A stretch of 41,032 nucleotides of DNA, from NCBI GenBank assembly GCA_050954785.1, contig JBPBQO010000004.1:1-41032 (forward strand), read 5' to 3'. Of the stretch, positions 1 to 8,657 are shown piece by piece. The notes beneath the pieces are model-generated. The model made no database searches, was not told the origin of the DNA, and was given only the letters and a program-made list of their open reading frames with translations. Positions within the stretch are counted from its first letter, which is position 1. Every line of letters starts with the position of its first letter. Origin of the DNA: Lichenicola sp050954785. Lineage in GTDB: Bacteria > Pseudomonadota > Alphaproteobacteria > Acetobacterales > Acetobacteraceae. The position numbers were made by a program, and so were the translations under genes.

Positions 1-1204
1 CGATTGCGACCATGAGCAGCAGCGGCACGATGAAGGCACGGGCATGCCCGGTCAGTTCCATCATCAGCACGATGGTCGAGAGCGGCCCCTGGGTGGTTGC
101 CGCCAGCACAGCAGCGGCGCCGAGCACGGCGAACAGACCGGGCGGTACACCTGGCCACACATAGGACCACAGGATCCCGAGGACGCCGCCGAGCAGTGCG
201 CCCATGGCAAGCGACGGGGTGAACAGCCCGCCCGGGGTGCCGCTGCCAAGGCACAGCAAAGTGGCCAGCGGCTTCAGCAGCAAAAGAATCAGCAACAGGA
301 GCGGTGCCAGCTTGCCGGTAAAGGCCAGTTGCGCAACGTCACGGCCATTGCCGAGCAGTTGCGGAAAGAAGATCGACACGACGCCAAGTAGCGTCAGAGC
401 CATCACCGGAGCCGTGAATCGCCAGCGGCCTTCGGGCCTGTGACGATCTGCCCAGGCGACCGCACGGACATATGCCACCGACGCCACCCCGGCCAACGGA
501 CCGGCGAGCACGGCCCAGATGGCGACGCCGATCGAGCCGGGATAGGCTGGAATCAGATAGGTCGGGACGTCCGGCAGGAACGTCCACGACACGCCCGTCG
601 CGATCAGCGATGTCATCAGGGCAGGCAGCACGAAGCGCAGCGCCAGTTCGCCACGCAGCACTTCCAGTGCGAACAAGGCGCCACCGAGGGGGACACCGTA
701 GGCCGCGGATAGTCCGGCACCGGCACCACAGGCGACCAGAAGGCGGCGCTGCTCGTCCGACAGCCGCACCCGGTCGGACAGCAGGTTGGCGATCACCGCC
801 CCGGTCTGCTTCGGCGCGCCTTCGCGGCCGAGCGATGCGCCCATGCCGACGACCAGGATCGAGAGCACCGCGCTGCCAAGTGTCCGCAAGGCCGGGAGCC
901 GCCCTGCCTGGAACCAGATCGCAGCGGTGATGTCGATGCTGTTGGCGCTCGGCAGCCTGACCAAAAGAAATTGGCCGGCACCGGTCAGTGCTCCGGCACC
1001 GGCCAGGAGCACGATGTGCTTCCAGGTGGCGGCCCTGGACGCTGCATCCAGCAGGTCGATGCCGCCGCCGGACCAGAGCGTGTGCTGCACCAGCTCGAGC
1101 AGCCCGGTCAGCACAGCAGCTCCAAGCCCCGTGCCGATGCCGGTCAGCACGACCGCCAGCCAGAAGCCTGCGGCATCGCGCCGTGCCAGGATCGGACCGA
1201 TCAT
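1..1204 (-). CDS. ClC-family chloride channel/transporter (3' end beyond window)
   Basis: Multi-pass membrane protein moving chloride or similar anions. Translating the minus strand from the ATG at 1204 gives 401 codons with no stop before the window edge, so the C terminus is missing. The ClC signature GREGAPKQ has the gating glutamate at residue 128, and the later filter motif GSGTPGGLFTPS is present. The segment after the first signature (FALEVLRGEL) keeps the glutamate matching E202 of E. coli ClC-ec1 but has valine (residue 182) where ClC-ec1 has the proton glutamate E203; valine there is the state I recall for vertebrate channel-type ClCs. The start is 16 nt behind the stop of the sulfite oxidase-like gene on the same strand, so it is probably the third gene of the yeiH operon. 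The ClC family is clear; channel versus exchanger and the role in sulfite stress are inference. Confidence 0.9.
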   Translation of the reverse strand, partial: MIGPILARRDAAGFWLAVVLTGIGTGLGAAVLTGLLELVQHTLWSGGGIDLLDAASRAATWKHIVLLAGAGALTGAGQFLLVRLPSANSIDITAAIWFQAGRLPALRTLGSAVLSILVVGMGASLGREGAPKQTGAVIANLLSDRVRLSDEQRRLLVACGAGAGLSAAYGVPLGGALFALEVLRGELALRFVLPALMTSLIATGVSWTFLPDVPTYLIPAYPGSIGVAIWAVLAGPLAGVASVAYVRAVAWADRHRPEGRWRFTAPVMALTLLGVVSIFFPQLLGNGRDVAQLAFTGKLAPLLLLILLLLKPLATLLCLGSGTPGGLFTPSLAMGALLGGVLGILWSYVWPGVPPGLFAVLGAAAVLAATTQGPLSTIVLMMELTGHARAFIVPLLLMVAI

Positions 1205-1220
1205 GCGAGGCGGAGGCCGC

Positions 1221-2315
1221 TCAGCAGGCCGATACGTGCACCCGATGCCAGGCCGCACTCAGGTAGCCCTTGAAGTTCCAGGTATCGTCTGGCTGCGCGG
1301 GTTGGGTCTGACCGGCCGAATCCCAGGCGCGCACCACGAGCTCGTGGTCGCCTTTGGGAAGATCCAGTGCTGCGCTCCAGAAGGTCCAGCTCCAGGGCGC
1401 ATTCGCATCATGCTCGAGCCCGGCCTGGCTCCAGTTGCGGCCGCCATCGATCGACACGTCGACCCGCACGATGTTGCGCGCGGTCGCGACCGCGTAACCG
1501 CGCAGGGTCGTTCGGCCCGCCTTCAGCTCGGCGCTGGTTGCCGGCTCGCAGATCGCGGAATTCAGCGGCATGTCGTAGATCGTGACACCCTTTTCCCAGT
1601 CGACCGTGTCCTCCGTGACGTCGGCCGGCACCAGCTTGTAGTCGCGCTGCTGCATGTGGTTGTCGGACGGCCTGTCCTGCACCGTGATCGCGGACAGCCA
1701 TTTCGGGCTCCGCACACCGGCATATCCGGGCACCACGACGCGTAGCGGAAATCCGTGTTCCGGCGTCAATGGCTCGCCGTTCATGGCGAAGGCAAGCAGG
1801 ACTTCCGGTGCCATGGCCTTGGTTATCGGAATCGATGCACCATAGTTGAAACGCCCCTCTTTGGGCATCTCCACCTCGTCGCAGGCGTCGAAGGCGACAT
1901 GCAGCGTGGCATCCTCCCGGACGTCCGCTGCCTTCAGCACGTCGGCCAGCGATACGCCCGTCCATTCGGCGTTGCCGATGGCGCCAGGCGCCCAGGGGTC
2001 CCCCGAGGTCGGTCGCACCTGTTGCAGGTCGGCACGCCGGTTGCCGGCGCACTGCATGACCGCCGTCACGGTGCGGACGGGGAAGCGGTCGCGCAGCTCC
2101 GGCACGGAGAGATCGAGGGGTGTGTGCACCATCCCGCCCACCTGAAGACGGTGGGTTTTTTCATCGAGCCGCGGGATGTTCCCGTGGCTGCGCACATAGA
2201 AATCCTTTTGGCCGGTAATGAGCTCATCCCGCAGCCGCTTCAGTGGCGGCTCGGCATTGAACGGCTTCTCCGAATGCACGATCAGCTCTGACTTGGTGCG
2301 GAACGGGTTCAACAT
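1221..2315 (-). CDS. Cytosolic sulfite oxidase-like molybdopterin oxidoreductase
   Basis: Predicted to oxidise sulfite to sulfate with a molybdenum cofactor. The Moco-binding domain occupies about residues 30-225 and the dimerisation domain about 235-360, as in plant-type sulfite oxidase, with no haem domain. The molybdenum-ligand cysteine is seen in MQCAGNRR (about residue 89). I see no Tat or Sec signal, so it should be cytoplasmic, unlike YedY/MsrP. The open frame reaches upstream to 2351, but the ATG at 2315 (MLNPFRTKSEL) has a GAGAG ribosome site 7 nt away and matches how I recall relatives beginning. It lies 73 nt behind the yeiH-type gene and 16 nt ahead of the ClC gene. The electron acceptor is not encoded nearby. 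The family is secure; the exact substrate is inferred from the neighbours. Confidence 0.88.
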   Translation of the reverse strand: MLNPFRTKSELIVHSEKPFNAEPPLKRLRDELITGQKDFYVRSHGNIPRLDEKTHRLQVGGMVHTPLDLSVPELRDRFPVRTVTAVMQCAGNRRADLQQVRPTSGDPWAPGAIGNAEWTGVSLADVLKAADVREDATLHVAFDACDEVEMPKEGRFNYGASIPITKAMAPEVLLAFAMNGEPLTPEHGFPLRVVVPGYAGVRSPKWLSAITVQDRPSDNHMQQRDYKLVPADVTEDTVDWEKGVTIYDMPLNSAICEPATSAELKAGRTTLRGYAVATARNIVRVDVSIDGGRNWSQAGLEHDANAPWSWTFWSAALDLPKGDHELVVRAWDSAGQTQPAQPDDTWNFKGYLSAAWHRVHVSAC

Positions 2316-2388
2316 CGTCATTCTCTCTGCTGGGAACTGGATCTTCAACATAATGGCACAAGGCGCGGATAATCCCGTCGCCGCCTGA

Positions 2389-3516
2389 TCAGGCCAGGCC
2401 GAGCAGACGGATCAGGCCGAGGCTCAGCAGCCCGAGCGCCAGCAAGGACAGCACCACCACCGCCGTCACCCGGCGGCCGGCCCGGGCGGCCACACGCAGG
2501 TCCGTGCCGAGGCCGAGTGCCGCCATGGACACTACGGTGAGGAGGCCTGCCACCCATGAGGCGGGATGCAGCGCGGCGTGCGGCACCAGCCCGATGGACC
2601 GCACCGTCGCCAGGCCCAGGAAGCCGATGATGAACCAGGGAACCAGCTTGTGCAGCTTCAGACCACCTTGCTTCGGGCGGTCGCCAGCCGTGATGTGCGG
2701 CGGCGCCTCGTCGGTCTGGTCACGAAGCCGACGGGTCAGCAGGGACAGGCACAGCACCACCGGCCCCAGCATCAGCACACGGACCAGTTTCACCAGCGTG
2801 CCGAGCTGCACCGCGACGGACCCGATGGGCGCCGTGGCCGCCAGCACCTGCGGCACCGCGTAAACGGTCAGCCCGGCGAGCGCGCCATACTGCAGGCCGC
2901 TCAGATGCAGCAGCGGCACCGCGAGGGGGAGCAGGAGGACCAGCACGACGCCAAACAAGGCGGTGAAGGCGATCGAGGCAGCAACGTCCTCGCCGTCGGC
3001 GCCGATCACCGGCGCTACGGCGGCGATGGCGGAATTGCCGCAGATGGAGTTGCCGCATGCCACCAGGGTCGCCATCCGGTGCGGCAATCCGAACACTCTG
3101 CCGATGGCGTAGGAACAGCCGATCGCCAGCACGACCACTGCGGCAATGCCGATCAGCAGGGCTGGGCCGGCCGCCAGGACGGTGCCGGCGCTGACGGACG
3201 CGCCGAGCAGCACCACAGCGATTTCCAGCAGCATCTTGGCGCTGAAGTCGATGCCGGTCCTCCAGCGGGCGGACGGTGTCCAGACGGTGCGAATGACCGC
3301 GCCGATGATGATCGCCAGCACCAGACTCTCCAGCCAGGCGGCACCGAACACACGCCGCTCGATCATGGCCAGCAAGGTCGCGGCACCAGTGACCAGGAGG
3401 CACAATCCGACCCCCGGCAGCGTTTGGCGAACGCTGTCGAAGCGGGGCAGCATCTGCACCGGGGCAGAGCGAGGGACCATCTGCGGAGAGGGTAGAATGG
3501 AAGCACTGACAGCCAT
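2389..3516 (-). CDS. yeiH: YeiH-family putative sulfate/sulfite exporter
   Basis: Integral membrane protein of the YeiH/Cons_hypoth698 family (375 aa, normal length), with about ten hydrophobic segments. The hallmark motif GNSICGNSAIAAVAPVIGA lies near residue 155, and a second conserved run is LGTLVKLVRVLMLGPVV. Homologues are annotated as putative sulfate exporters and are linked to sulfite tolerance through the LysR regulator YeiE. The start at 3516 is supported by GAGG 6 nt upstream. It is the first gene of the minus-strand operon (exporter, sulfite oxidase-like enzyme, ClC) and diverges from the LysR gene with 95 nt between starts, the usual YeiE/YeiH arrangement. The family call is firm; the transported anion is inferred. 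Confidence 0.9.
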   Translation of the reverse strand: MAVSASILPSPQMVPRSAPVQMLPRFDSVRQTLPGVGLCLLVTGAATLLAMIERRVFGAAWLESLVLAIIIGAVIRTVWTPSARWRTGIDFSAKMLLEIAVVLLGASVSAGTVLAAGPALLIGIAAVVVLAIGCSYAIGRVFGLPHRMATLVACGNSICGNSAIAAVAPVIGADGEDVAASIAFTALFGVVLVLLLPLAVPLLHLSGLQYGALAGLTVYAVPQVLAATAPIGSVAVQLGTLVKLVRVLMLGPVVLCLSLLTRRLRDQTDEAPPHITAGDRPKQGGLKLHKLVPWFIIGFLGLATVRSIGLVPHAALHPASWVAGLLTVVSMAALGLGTDLRVAARAGRRVTAVVVLSLLALGLLSLGLIRLLGLA

Positions 3517-3611
3517 GGATCACCTCGTCGATAACGAGAGGATGAACCCCTGCAAAAAATGCTTCCAATGGATTAGTATGGTCAAAACGATCCGCTAGAG
3601 AGATTGATTCG
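3517..3611. promoter_or_regulatory. Divergent yeiH/LysR control region
   Basis: This 95-nt gap between two divergent starts must hold both promoters. An interrupted dyad CCA-N11-TGG lies at 3565-3581 (CCAATGGATTAGTATGG) and fits the loose T-N11-A rule for LysR-type operators. It is the most AT-rich stretch of the neighbourhood. No convincing -35/-10 pair could be picked out for either direction. The assignment to the adjacent LysR protein is inference. Confidence 0.35.
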
Positions 3612-4487
3612 ATGACGCTCGAGCAGCTTCGTATCTTCGTCGCCGTCGCCGAACGCCAGCATGTAACGGCGGCGGCGCGGGCGTTGAACCTGACGCAGTC
3701 GGCAGTAAGCAACGCACTCGCCGCCCTGGAAGAGCGCCATGGCATTCACCTCTTCGACCGGGTCGGACGCGGTATCCTCCTGAACGAGAACGGTCGTTTG
3801 TTCATGGGGGAAGCCAAGGCCGTGCTTGCCCGGGCCGGCATCGCCGAGACGGCACTGGCCGATCTCGGCGGATTGCGGCGCGGGCGGCTCGCCGTGTTCG
3901 CCAGCCAGACCATCGCCGGCTACTGGCTGCCAGAGCGGCTGGTGCAATTCCATGAATGCCACCCTGGGGTCGAACTCGATGTCCAGGTCGGCAACACGCG
4001 CGAGGTTGCGCGGGCCGTCCTCGATGGCACGGCGGAGCTTGGTTTCGTGGAAGGTGAACTCGACCATCCATTGCTCGAGCAGCAGGAAGTCGGACAGGAC
4101 CGCCTGGTTATCCTGGTGCACCCGTCGCACGCCTGGGCCGATGGCAAGGCCCTGCGTGACCGCGATCTGCCCCTGGTTTCCTGGGTGATGCGCGAGCAGG
4201 GGTCCGGCACCCGCTCCAGTCTGGAAGCAGCACTTGCGGCGGCGGGCTGCGATCCATCGGCGCTCTCGGTGGCGATGACGCTGCCCTCGAATGAGGCGAT
4301 CTTGAGCGCAGTGCAGGCCGGTGCGGGTGTGACCGCACTGTCCGAACACGTTGCACGTTCAGCCCTGGCAGCCGGACATCTAGTTGCGGCCCGGTTTGAA
4401 TTGCCAGAACGAAGCTTTCACATGCTGCGACATCGTGAACGCTACCGCAGTCGCGCTGCCGACGCGCTCGTTGCCACGATCGGCTAG
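3612..4487 (+). CDS. LysR-family regulator, YeiE-like
   Basis: Transcription regulator of 291 aa, the typical LysR length. The N-terminal winged helix-turn-helix (residues 1-60) begins MTLEQLRIFVAVAERQHVTA and includes the recognition segment LTQSAVSNALAALE. The remainder is a periplasmic-binding-protein-like effector domain (from about residue 90, RLAVFASQTIAGYW). The sequence resembles the CysB/YeiE branch, in which YeiE controls yeiH and responds to sulfite. It diverges from the yeiH-type gene, which supports autoregulation and control of the exporter, sulfite oxidase and ClC operon. No helix-turn-helix residue looks broken. The LysR call is certain; the YeiE assignment rests on similarity plus neighbours. 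Confidence 0.9.
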   Translation: MTLEQLRIFVAVAERQHVTAAARALNLTQSAVSNALAALEERHGIHLFDRVGRGILLNENGRLFMGEAKAVLARAGIAETALADLGGLRRGRLAVFASQTIAGYWLPERLVQFHECHPGVELDVQVGNTREVARAVLDGTAELGFVEGELDHPLLEQQEVGQDRLVILVHPSHAWADGKALRDRDLPLVSWVMREQGSGTRSSLEAALAAAGCDPSALSVAMTLPSNEAILSAVQAGAGVTALSEHVARSALAAGHLVAARFELPERSFHMLRHRERYRSRAADALVATIG

Positions 4488-4972
4488 ATCGGGAAAACCT
4501 GGAGTTCCTGGAAACCATTTAATGTCGATCGACCAACATATTCGGAGGTGGTGATACGAATGCGGATCCACCGCGGGCTTTGCGCGCAACTCACCGAGCG
4601 GGGCGAGATGCTCGAAACGACCGAATGTCGGCCCCGGTCATGACGCCCCGCGTTTTCAGTATCAGCAGGGAAGGCTGCATTGATGAATATCCAAAGTAGC
4701 TTCATGCTATCGACAGAGACTAAGTTTAGTGACTATTCGCGGTTATTATAATCCGAATCGATGGTAGTTTCCCGGTTAATGGCGCGGTGATACGTGGCGA
4801 AGCATTGGAATTGAATTAGGCTCAGGCTGCCGCATCTAACCGTACTCGGTCATGAAGTAGGCGGTATAATCGAGGAGGTCGGATTGCTGGTGCGCGACAT
4901 TATCAGCAGGAACTGGCAGGCTGAGGGCTCCGAACTGACTTGCCCCATCAGCATCCAGAGATGCCGGCAGAC
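4488..4972. other. Intergenic, no intact gene
   Basis: About 480 nt downstream of the LysR gene with visibly lower GC and no open frame with convincing coding character. On the minus strand a short tail reading DLLDYTAYFMTEYG then stop (about 4854-4899) looks like the end of some protein, but I cannot place it. It may be debris of the same decayed locus as the SDR remnant that follows. Confidence 0.4.
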
Positions 4973-5274
4973 ATGACCCCGCCGACCGTAATGGTTCTCG
5001 GCGCGACCGGCAGCATCGGCCGCTCGCAATGGAAGAAGCATTGCGTCAGGGCTACAAGGTGCGCGCACTCGTGCGCAGCACCGCAAGGACACGTCAGTTG
5101 TCGCCCGACGCGCTACGAAGGGGTGCGGGACATACTCGCCTTTGCCGACGCAAGCAGGGTACGGGTCCCGCCGATGACCCCGATCGGGGTCACCGACCGC
5201 CTTGGTAATTATAACCGCACCAATGAGGCCATGACGGGAAGCGATGGGGCGAGCGGCTAGTACAGACTTATTGA
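4973..5274 (+). pseudogene. Decayed NAD(P)-binding SDR oxidoreductase
   Basis: Remnant of an atypical short-chain dehydrogenase with a Rossmann fold. The start reads MTPPTVMVLGATGSIGR, a clear GATGxxG nucleotide motif, in one frame. The homology then continues in another frame from 5029 (EEALRQGYKVRALVRSTART), returns to the first frame from about 5123 (VRDILAF, then MTPIGVTDRLGNYNRTNEA), and changes again at 5230 (HDGKRWGERLV). This order of motifs is that of one SDR protein, so at least three frameshifts and a missing middle section are needed. No functional product is expected. It lies at the left border of the NRPS island, which fits a gene broken during insertion or slow decay. Confidence 0.75.
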
Positions 5275-5299
5275 ATGGCGACATAGGGTTATGCTGTGT

Positions 5300-7867
5300 T
5301 CAGCAGTGAGTCAGTGCCGTGCGTAGCCACATTGCCAGGTGGGACACGTCGGGCTCGCGCATAATGTTAAAGTGACCGGAGTCGAACCCAGTCACGGCGA
5401 CCGAGCCGTCCAGATACGGATGCCAGCCTCGCAGGCCCCGGCGCCTTTTACCCTGGCCCAACCTTGCCACAAGCCGGTCGAGCGTGCCGGCCGGACGACA
5501 CAGCGCTAGCAGCGTCTTTCCCTGGAAGGCTTGCGGTCGCCAGTCCGCCTCGGCCTGCATCAGCGCCTCGGTCAGGTCTGCATAACCCTGTGGAATCCAA
5601 TGGGGTAAGGCGTGCCGTCTCGATGACCGCATGGCTGCATGCCAACCTGACGTCCACAAAGTTCCGGCTACACGCCGGTACCGCGCTTTCCGGTCTCGCA
5701 AATCGACCCTTATACGTTGGGCGCGAGGATCGATAAGAACCAGGAGCACCTCCCGCCCGCTTCGCTGTAAGACGCAGGCGAGATCGATGGCCGGGATTGC
5801 GCCACCAGAATAGCCCACCAAGGTGATACGACCGGTTGCCTGCACCCGCTCGACCTCAAGGGCATAAGCCTGGGACAATCGGGCGATGGACGGAGCTGAC
5901 AAGGTACTCCGTTCCAAGGGACCGGGAGAAAGCCCATAAACCGGTCGTTGGTTCTGAAAGTGACGCGACAGGCTCAGGAAGCTTAACGGGCGCCCGAAGA
6001 TGTCCGGGAGGCAAAACAACGGTTCAGCATCGCCCGATGGCTGCAGTGTGGTCAGGTGTAGAGGATTCTCTTCATCCGGGGACAGTAACGGCGCGAGGGC
6101 GACGGCAGTGCGTCCGTGGCTGAGCAGCGAGACCGGAACGACATGACCAAGCACTTCCTGCAACGCCAAGGCGGCGGCAACGGCCAGGAGCGAATCACCG
6201 CCATTCTCGAAGAAATCATCGTGCTGCGTCAGCCCCGGCTGTCGAAGGAGCTCGCGGTAGACGTTCACGACGACTTCCTCTATCGGCCACATCTTGGAAG
6301 TCTGTATAGCAGCCGGTGCGTCCGTGCTGTGAAGAGACAGACGTAGCAGATCGATTTTACCCGTCGGCGTCAACGGCAATGACGAGACAACAATGAGCCT
6401 CGTTGGAAGCATGTAGGCAGGCAGACTATTACCGACTTGCCGCCGCACTGTCGCGAGTGTCATTGGACCAGACGCCACAACGACTGCAACGAGTTCATGG
6501 ATGATGCCGGCTTGTTCGGTTGTAATGACAGCAACATCGCTTATGGCTGTGACCTGACGTATCGCCAGTTCGATTTCATCGAGTTCAATTCGGAAACCAC
6601 GAAACTTCACTTGGCGGCCTTTTCGGCCGACAAACAGAAGGTCGCCATTGGCCGCACGGCGAACCAAATCACCCGTGCGATACATCCGGCCTCCAATCGT
6701 CGAGAACGGGTCGTTCAGGAAAGCCGCCGCTGTCGTATCAGGGCGATTGAAGTAGCCGTCTGCAAGGTTGGGACCGCCGATGAAAAGTTCTCCCAAACAG
6801 CCTGGTTCGACTGCGCGACCTTCCTCGTCAAGGATATAAAGAAGGGCGCCGGCAATGGCATGTCCAATCGGTGGATCATCGAGGACATCCCGCCCGACAA
6901 GGGCTACGCACGTACAGATTGTCGCCTCGGTCGGGCCGTAATGGTTCCAGACCTGATCGACGCGCGAGTTTCGGTAAATCATGCGGGCGAGGCCCGCGGA
7001 TAGTCGTTCGCCGCCAACGTTGATGACCTGGACCGAGTCCGGAATTCCGTTACGTCCTACCAGAGCGGCGAACGCGGACGGAACACCGTTCAATAGCGTC
7101 GGCTGCTCGTCGGGATCGAATGGTTCGAGTAGGTTGTTCTTGAGGATAATCGTGCCGCCACAACTGAGCGGAGCAAAAATCTCGAAAATCGATGGGTCGA
7201 AACATACTGACGTCGTAGCGGCGACCCGTGCCAGCTCATTGTTTGTAAAGCAGCCGGAAGCCCATTCGATCATCGCCGTCGCGGTATGCCGCAGCATCAC
7301 TCCCTTAGGACGGCCGGTCGAACCCGAGGTGTAAAATACGCAGGCCAAACCGCCATCGTCCGTCTCGGGATGAAGGGCATGGAGTGGCAATTGAGCGAGA
7401 GTAGTGTGCTCTCGATCCATGTCGATTATCGTCCCGGCATAAGACACTGTCGATATAAGGCCGGTGACCGTGACGAGGTGAGACGGGGCACTGTCCGCCA
7501 TCATGTTTGCGATTCGCTCTGCCGGGTAGGCGGGATCGATCGGAACATAGGCGGCCCCTGCCTTCAATACGGCAAGAATAGCGATAACGAGTTCGGCGGA
7601 CCGCTCCATGCAGATGGCGACAAACGAGCCTGGGTATACGCCTCGGCTACGCAGAGCATGGGCGAGCTGATTGGACTGCTCATCGAGATCCCGGTAGCGC
7701 CAGCTGCGCCCGTCATGCACTAAAGCAGGCCGTTCCGGGTTCGCGGCAGCCTGCTTGACAAAGCGATCCTGGAGACGCTCGGTGGCCCGGCCGATGCTCG
7801 CGTCCTCAGGACGCCTGTCTAAATTTTCCGGTTCCGGTAATCGGTTCCGAAGACCAGTAGAACTCAT
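5300..7867 (-). CDS. NRPS: adenylation-thiolation-thioesterase protein
   Basis: A 855-aa single-module nonribosomal peptide synthetase without a condensation domain. The adenylation domain spans about residues 30-540 (core motifs YTSGSTGRPKG, NHYGPTE, YRTGDLVRR, and TGK near the end). The carrier domain has the phosphopantetheine serine in NGGDSL (residue 559). The thioesterase has nucleophile serine 687 in GYSGG and histidine 832 in DSGHF. By eye alignment to GrsA, the specificity residues read D-P-F-N-N-G-H-I-C-K; the aspartate matching D235 argues for an alpha-amino acid substrate, but I cannot name it. The gene is more AT-rich than its flanks. It follows the DUF6875-like gene by 28 nt, so the two are probably co-transcribed. 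A-T-TE enzymes such as RalA make small dimeric or cyclic products; that comparison is inference. Confidence 0.93.
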   Translation of the reverse strand: MSSTGLRNRLPEPENLDRRPEDASIGRATERLQDRFVKQAAANPERPALVHDGRSWRYRDLDEQSNQLAHALRSRGVYPGSFVAICMERSAELVIAILAVLKAGAAYVPIDPAYPAERIANMMADSAPSHLVTVTGLISTVSYAGTIIDMDREHTTLAQLPLHALHPETDDGGLACVFYTSGSTGRPKGVMLRHTATAMIEWASGCFTNNELARVAATTSVCFDPSIFEIFAPLSCGGTIILKNNLLEPFDPDEQPTLLNGVPSAFAALVGRNGIPDSVQVINVGGERLSAGLARMIYRNSRVDQVWNHYGPTEATICTCVALVGRDVLDDPPIGHAIAGALLYILDEEGRAVEPGCLGELFIGGPNLADGYFNRPDTTAAAFLNDPFSTIGGRMYRTGDLVRRAANGDLLFVGRKGRQVKFRGFRIELDEIELAIRQVTAISDVAVITTEQAGIIHELVAVVVASGPMTLATVRRQVGNSLPAYMLPTRLIVVSSLPLTPTGKIDLLRLSLHSTDAPAAIQTSKMWPIEEVVVNVYRELLRQPGLTQHDDFFENGGDSLLAVAAALALQEVLGHVVPVSLLSHGRTAVALAPLLSPDEENPLHLTTLQPSGDAEPLFCLPDIFGRPLSFLSLSRHFQNQRPVYGLSPGPLERSTLSAPSIARLSQAYALEVERVQATGRITLVGYSGGAIPAIDLACVLQRSGREVLLVLIDPRAQRIRVDLRDRKARYRRVAGTLWTSGWHAAMRSSRRHALPHWIPQGYADLTEALMQAEADWRPQAFQGKTLLALCRPAGTLDRLVARLGQGKRRRGLRGWHPYLDGSVAVTGFDSGHFNIMREPDVSHLAMWLRTALTHC

Positions 7868-7892
7868 GGAGATAGACTTTCAGATGGTAGAT

Positions 7893-7909
7893 CTGTCAGT
7901 TACTGACAG
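7893..7909 (-). other. Intercistronic hairpin between DUF6875-like gene and NRPS
   Basis: A perfect 7-bp inverted repeat with a 3-nt loop (CTGTCAG, loop, CTGACAG) overlaps the stop codon of the upstream gene and ends 26 nt before the NRPS start. No T-run follows on the transcribed strand, so it is not a classical terminator. It could protect or partly decouple the downstream message; the function is inferred. Confidence 0.45.
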
Positions 7910-8615
7910 CGACCGGACCGAGTATCTGCTGGATCGCAGCGACCTGTTCAGGAGCGAGTCCTCTGCGCGCGATCAGGCTACCCAAGCGCCTTGTACCCTC
8001 GCTATCAAACCTCTCGAGATAGTGGGATATATAGCGATCATCGCTCATCATGAACGGAAGGTCGCTGGTCGTCATATGGCGGATTGCGAGGCTACAAAAT
8101 GGAGTGTTCAGCGGACGAAACTCAGGATTATGCAAGCCTCCTGTCTCGCAGCCTGGAAAGAATTCACCAATCATCAGCCCCCGGGCTACAAAGAACGGCT
8201 TGATTTCTTGCTGCACACTGGAAACCAGAGCCGAGGCCTCAGCCAGCGGCAGATGCGGAAACACGACCACCACGGCGCGGTAGATTTCGTCCGGCACGCG
8301 CCCGGACGCATCTTGATCATCGGAGAACGCCTTTGCCAGTCCCATGATCGACGAGATCACCGATTCCCGGTTGGTCCGGCTTTGCGACGACGCAGTGAGG
8401 GTAATGGCTTCGCGCTGCAGGCCGCCACCAGCAAAAGGGCAAACCGCGCCGCGTCGGCCGAGCGCCGGATGAGTTTGGGTCAGGAACTCCGAGATATAAC
8501 GAGCAGCTTCGGACAGGGCGGCCATGCTTGCCCCATCATAGGGAAGGCCGCCTGACAATTCAGGGTCAAGGATCTGTCTCGGGGTTACCAACGGTCCAAA
8601 CACGGCCGTAATCAT
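7896..8615 (-). CDS. DUF6875-like protein partnered with NRPS
   Basis: Protein of 239 aa with no signal peptide or membrane segment. I do not know its function. The layout matches my memory of the DUF6875 family: HPALGRRGAVCPFAGGG near residue 50 with a conserved cysteine, a hydrophobic strand AVVVVFPHLPL in the middle, then GLMIGEFFPGC and FRPLNTPFCSLAIRHM. The mix of Cys, His and Asp/Glu could bind a cofactor or metal, but no known motif is evident. It is first in the apparent two-gene operon with the A-T-TE synthetase, with a promoter-like sequence just upstream, so it probably tailors or supplies the NRPS substrate or product. The family name is from memory and should be checked with a profile search. 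Confidence 0.75.
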   Translation of the reverse strand: MITAVFGPLVTPRQILDPELSGGLPYDGASMAALSEAARYISEFLTQTHPALGRRGAVCPFAGGGLQREAITLTASSQSRTNRESVISSIMGLAKAFSDDQDASGRVPDEIYRAVVVVFPHLPLAEASALVSSVQQEIKPFFVARGLMIGEFFPGCETGGLHNPEFRPLNTPFCSLAIRHMTTSDLPFMMSDDRYISHYLERFDSEGTRRLGSLIARRGLAPEQVAAIQQILGPVAVSN

Positions 8616-8638
8616 GCCAACTGTTCACTCTCAAATCT

Positions 8639-8650
8639 ATTGAATTCAAT
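8639..8650. promoter_or_regulatory. 12-bp perfect palindrome, candidate operator
   Basis: ATTGAATTCAAT is a perfect palindrome placed between the candidate -10 box and the start of the DUF6875-like gene, where a bound repressor would block transcription. No regulator gene is adjacent within the island. Confidence 0.35.
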
Positions 8651-8657
8651 GGGTATT

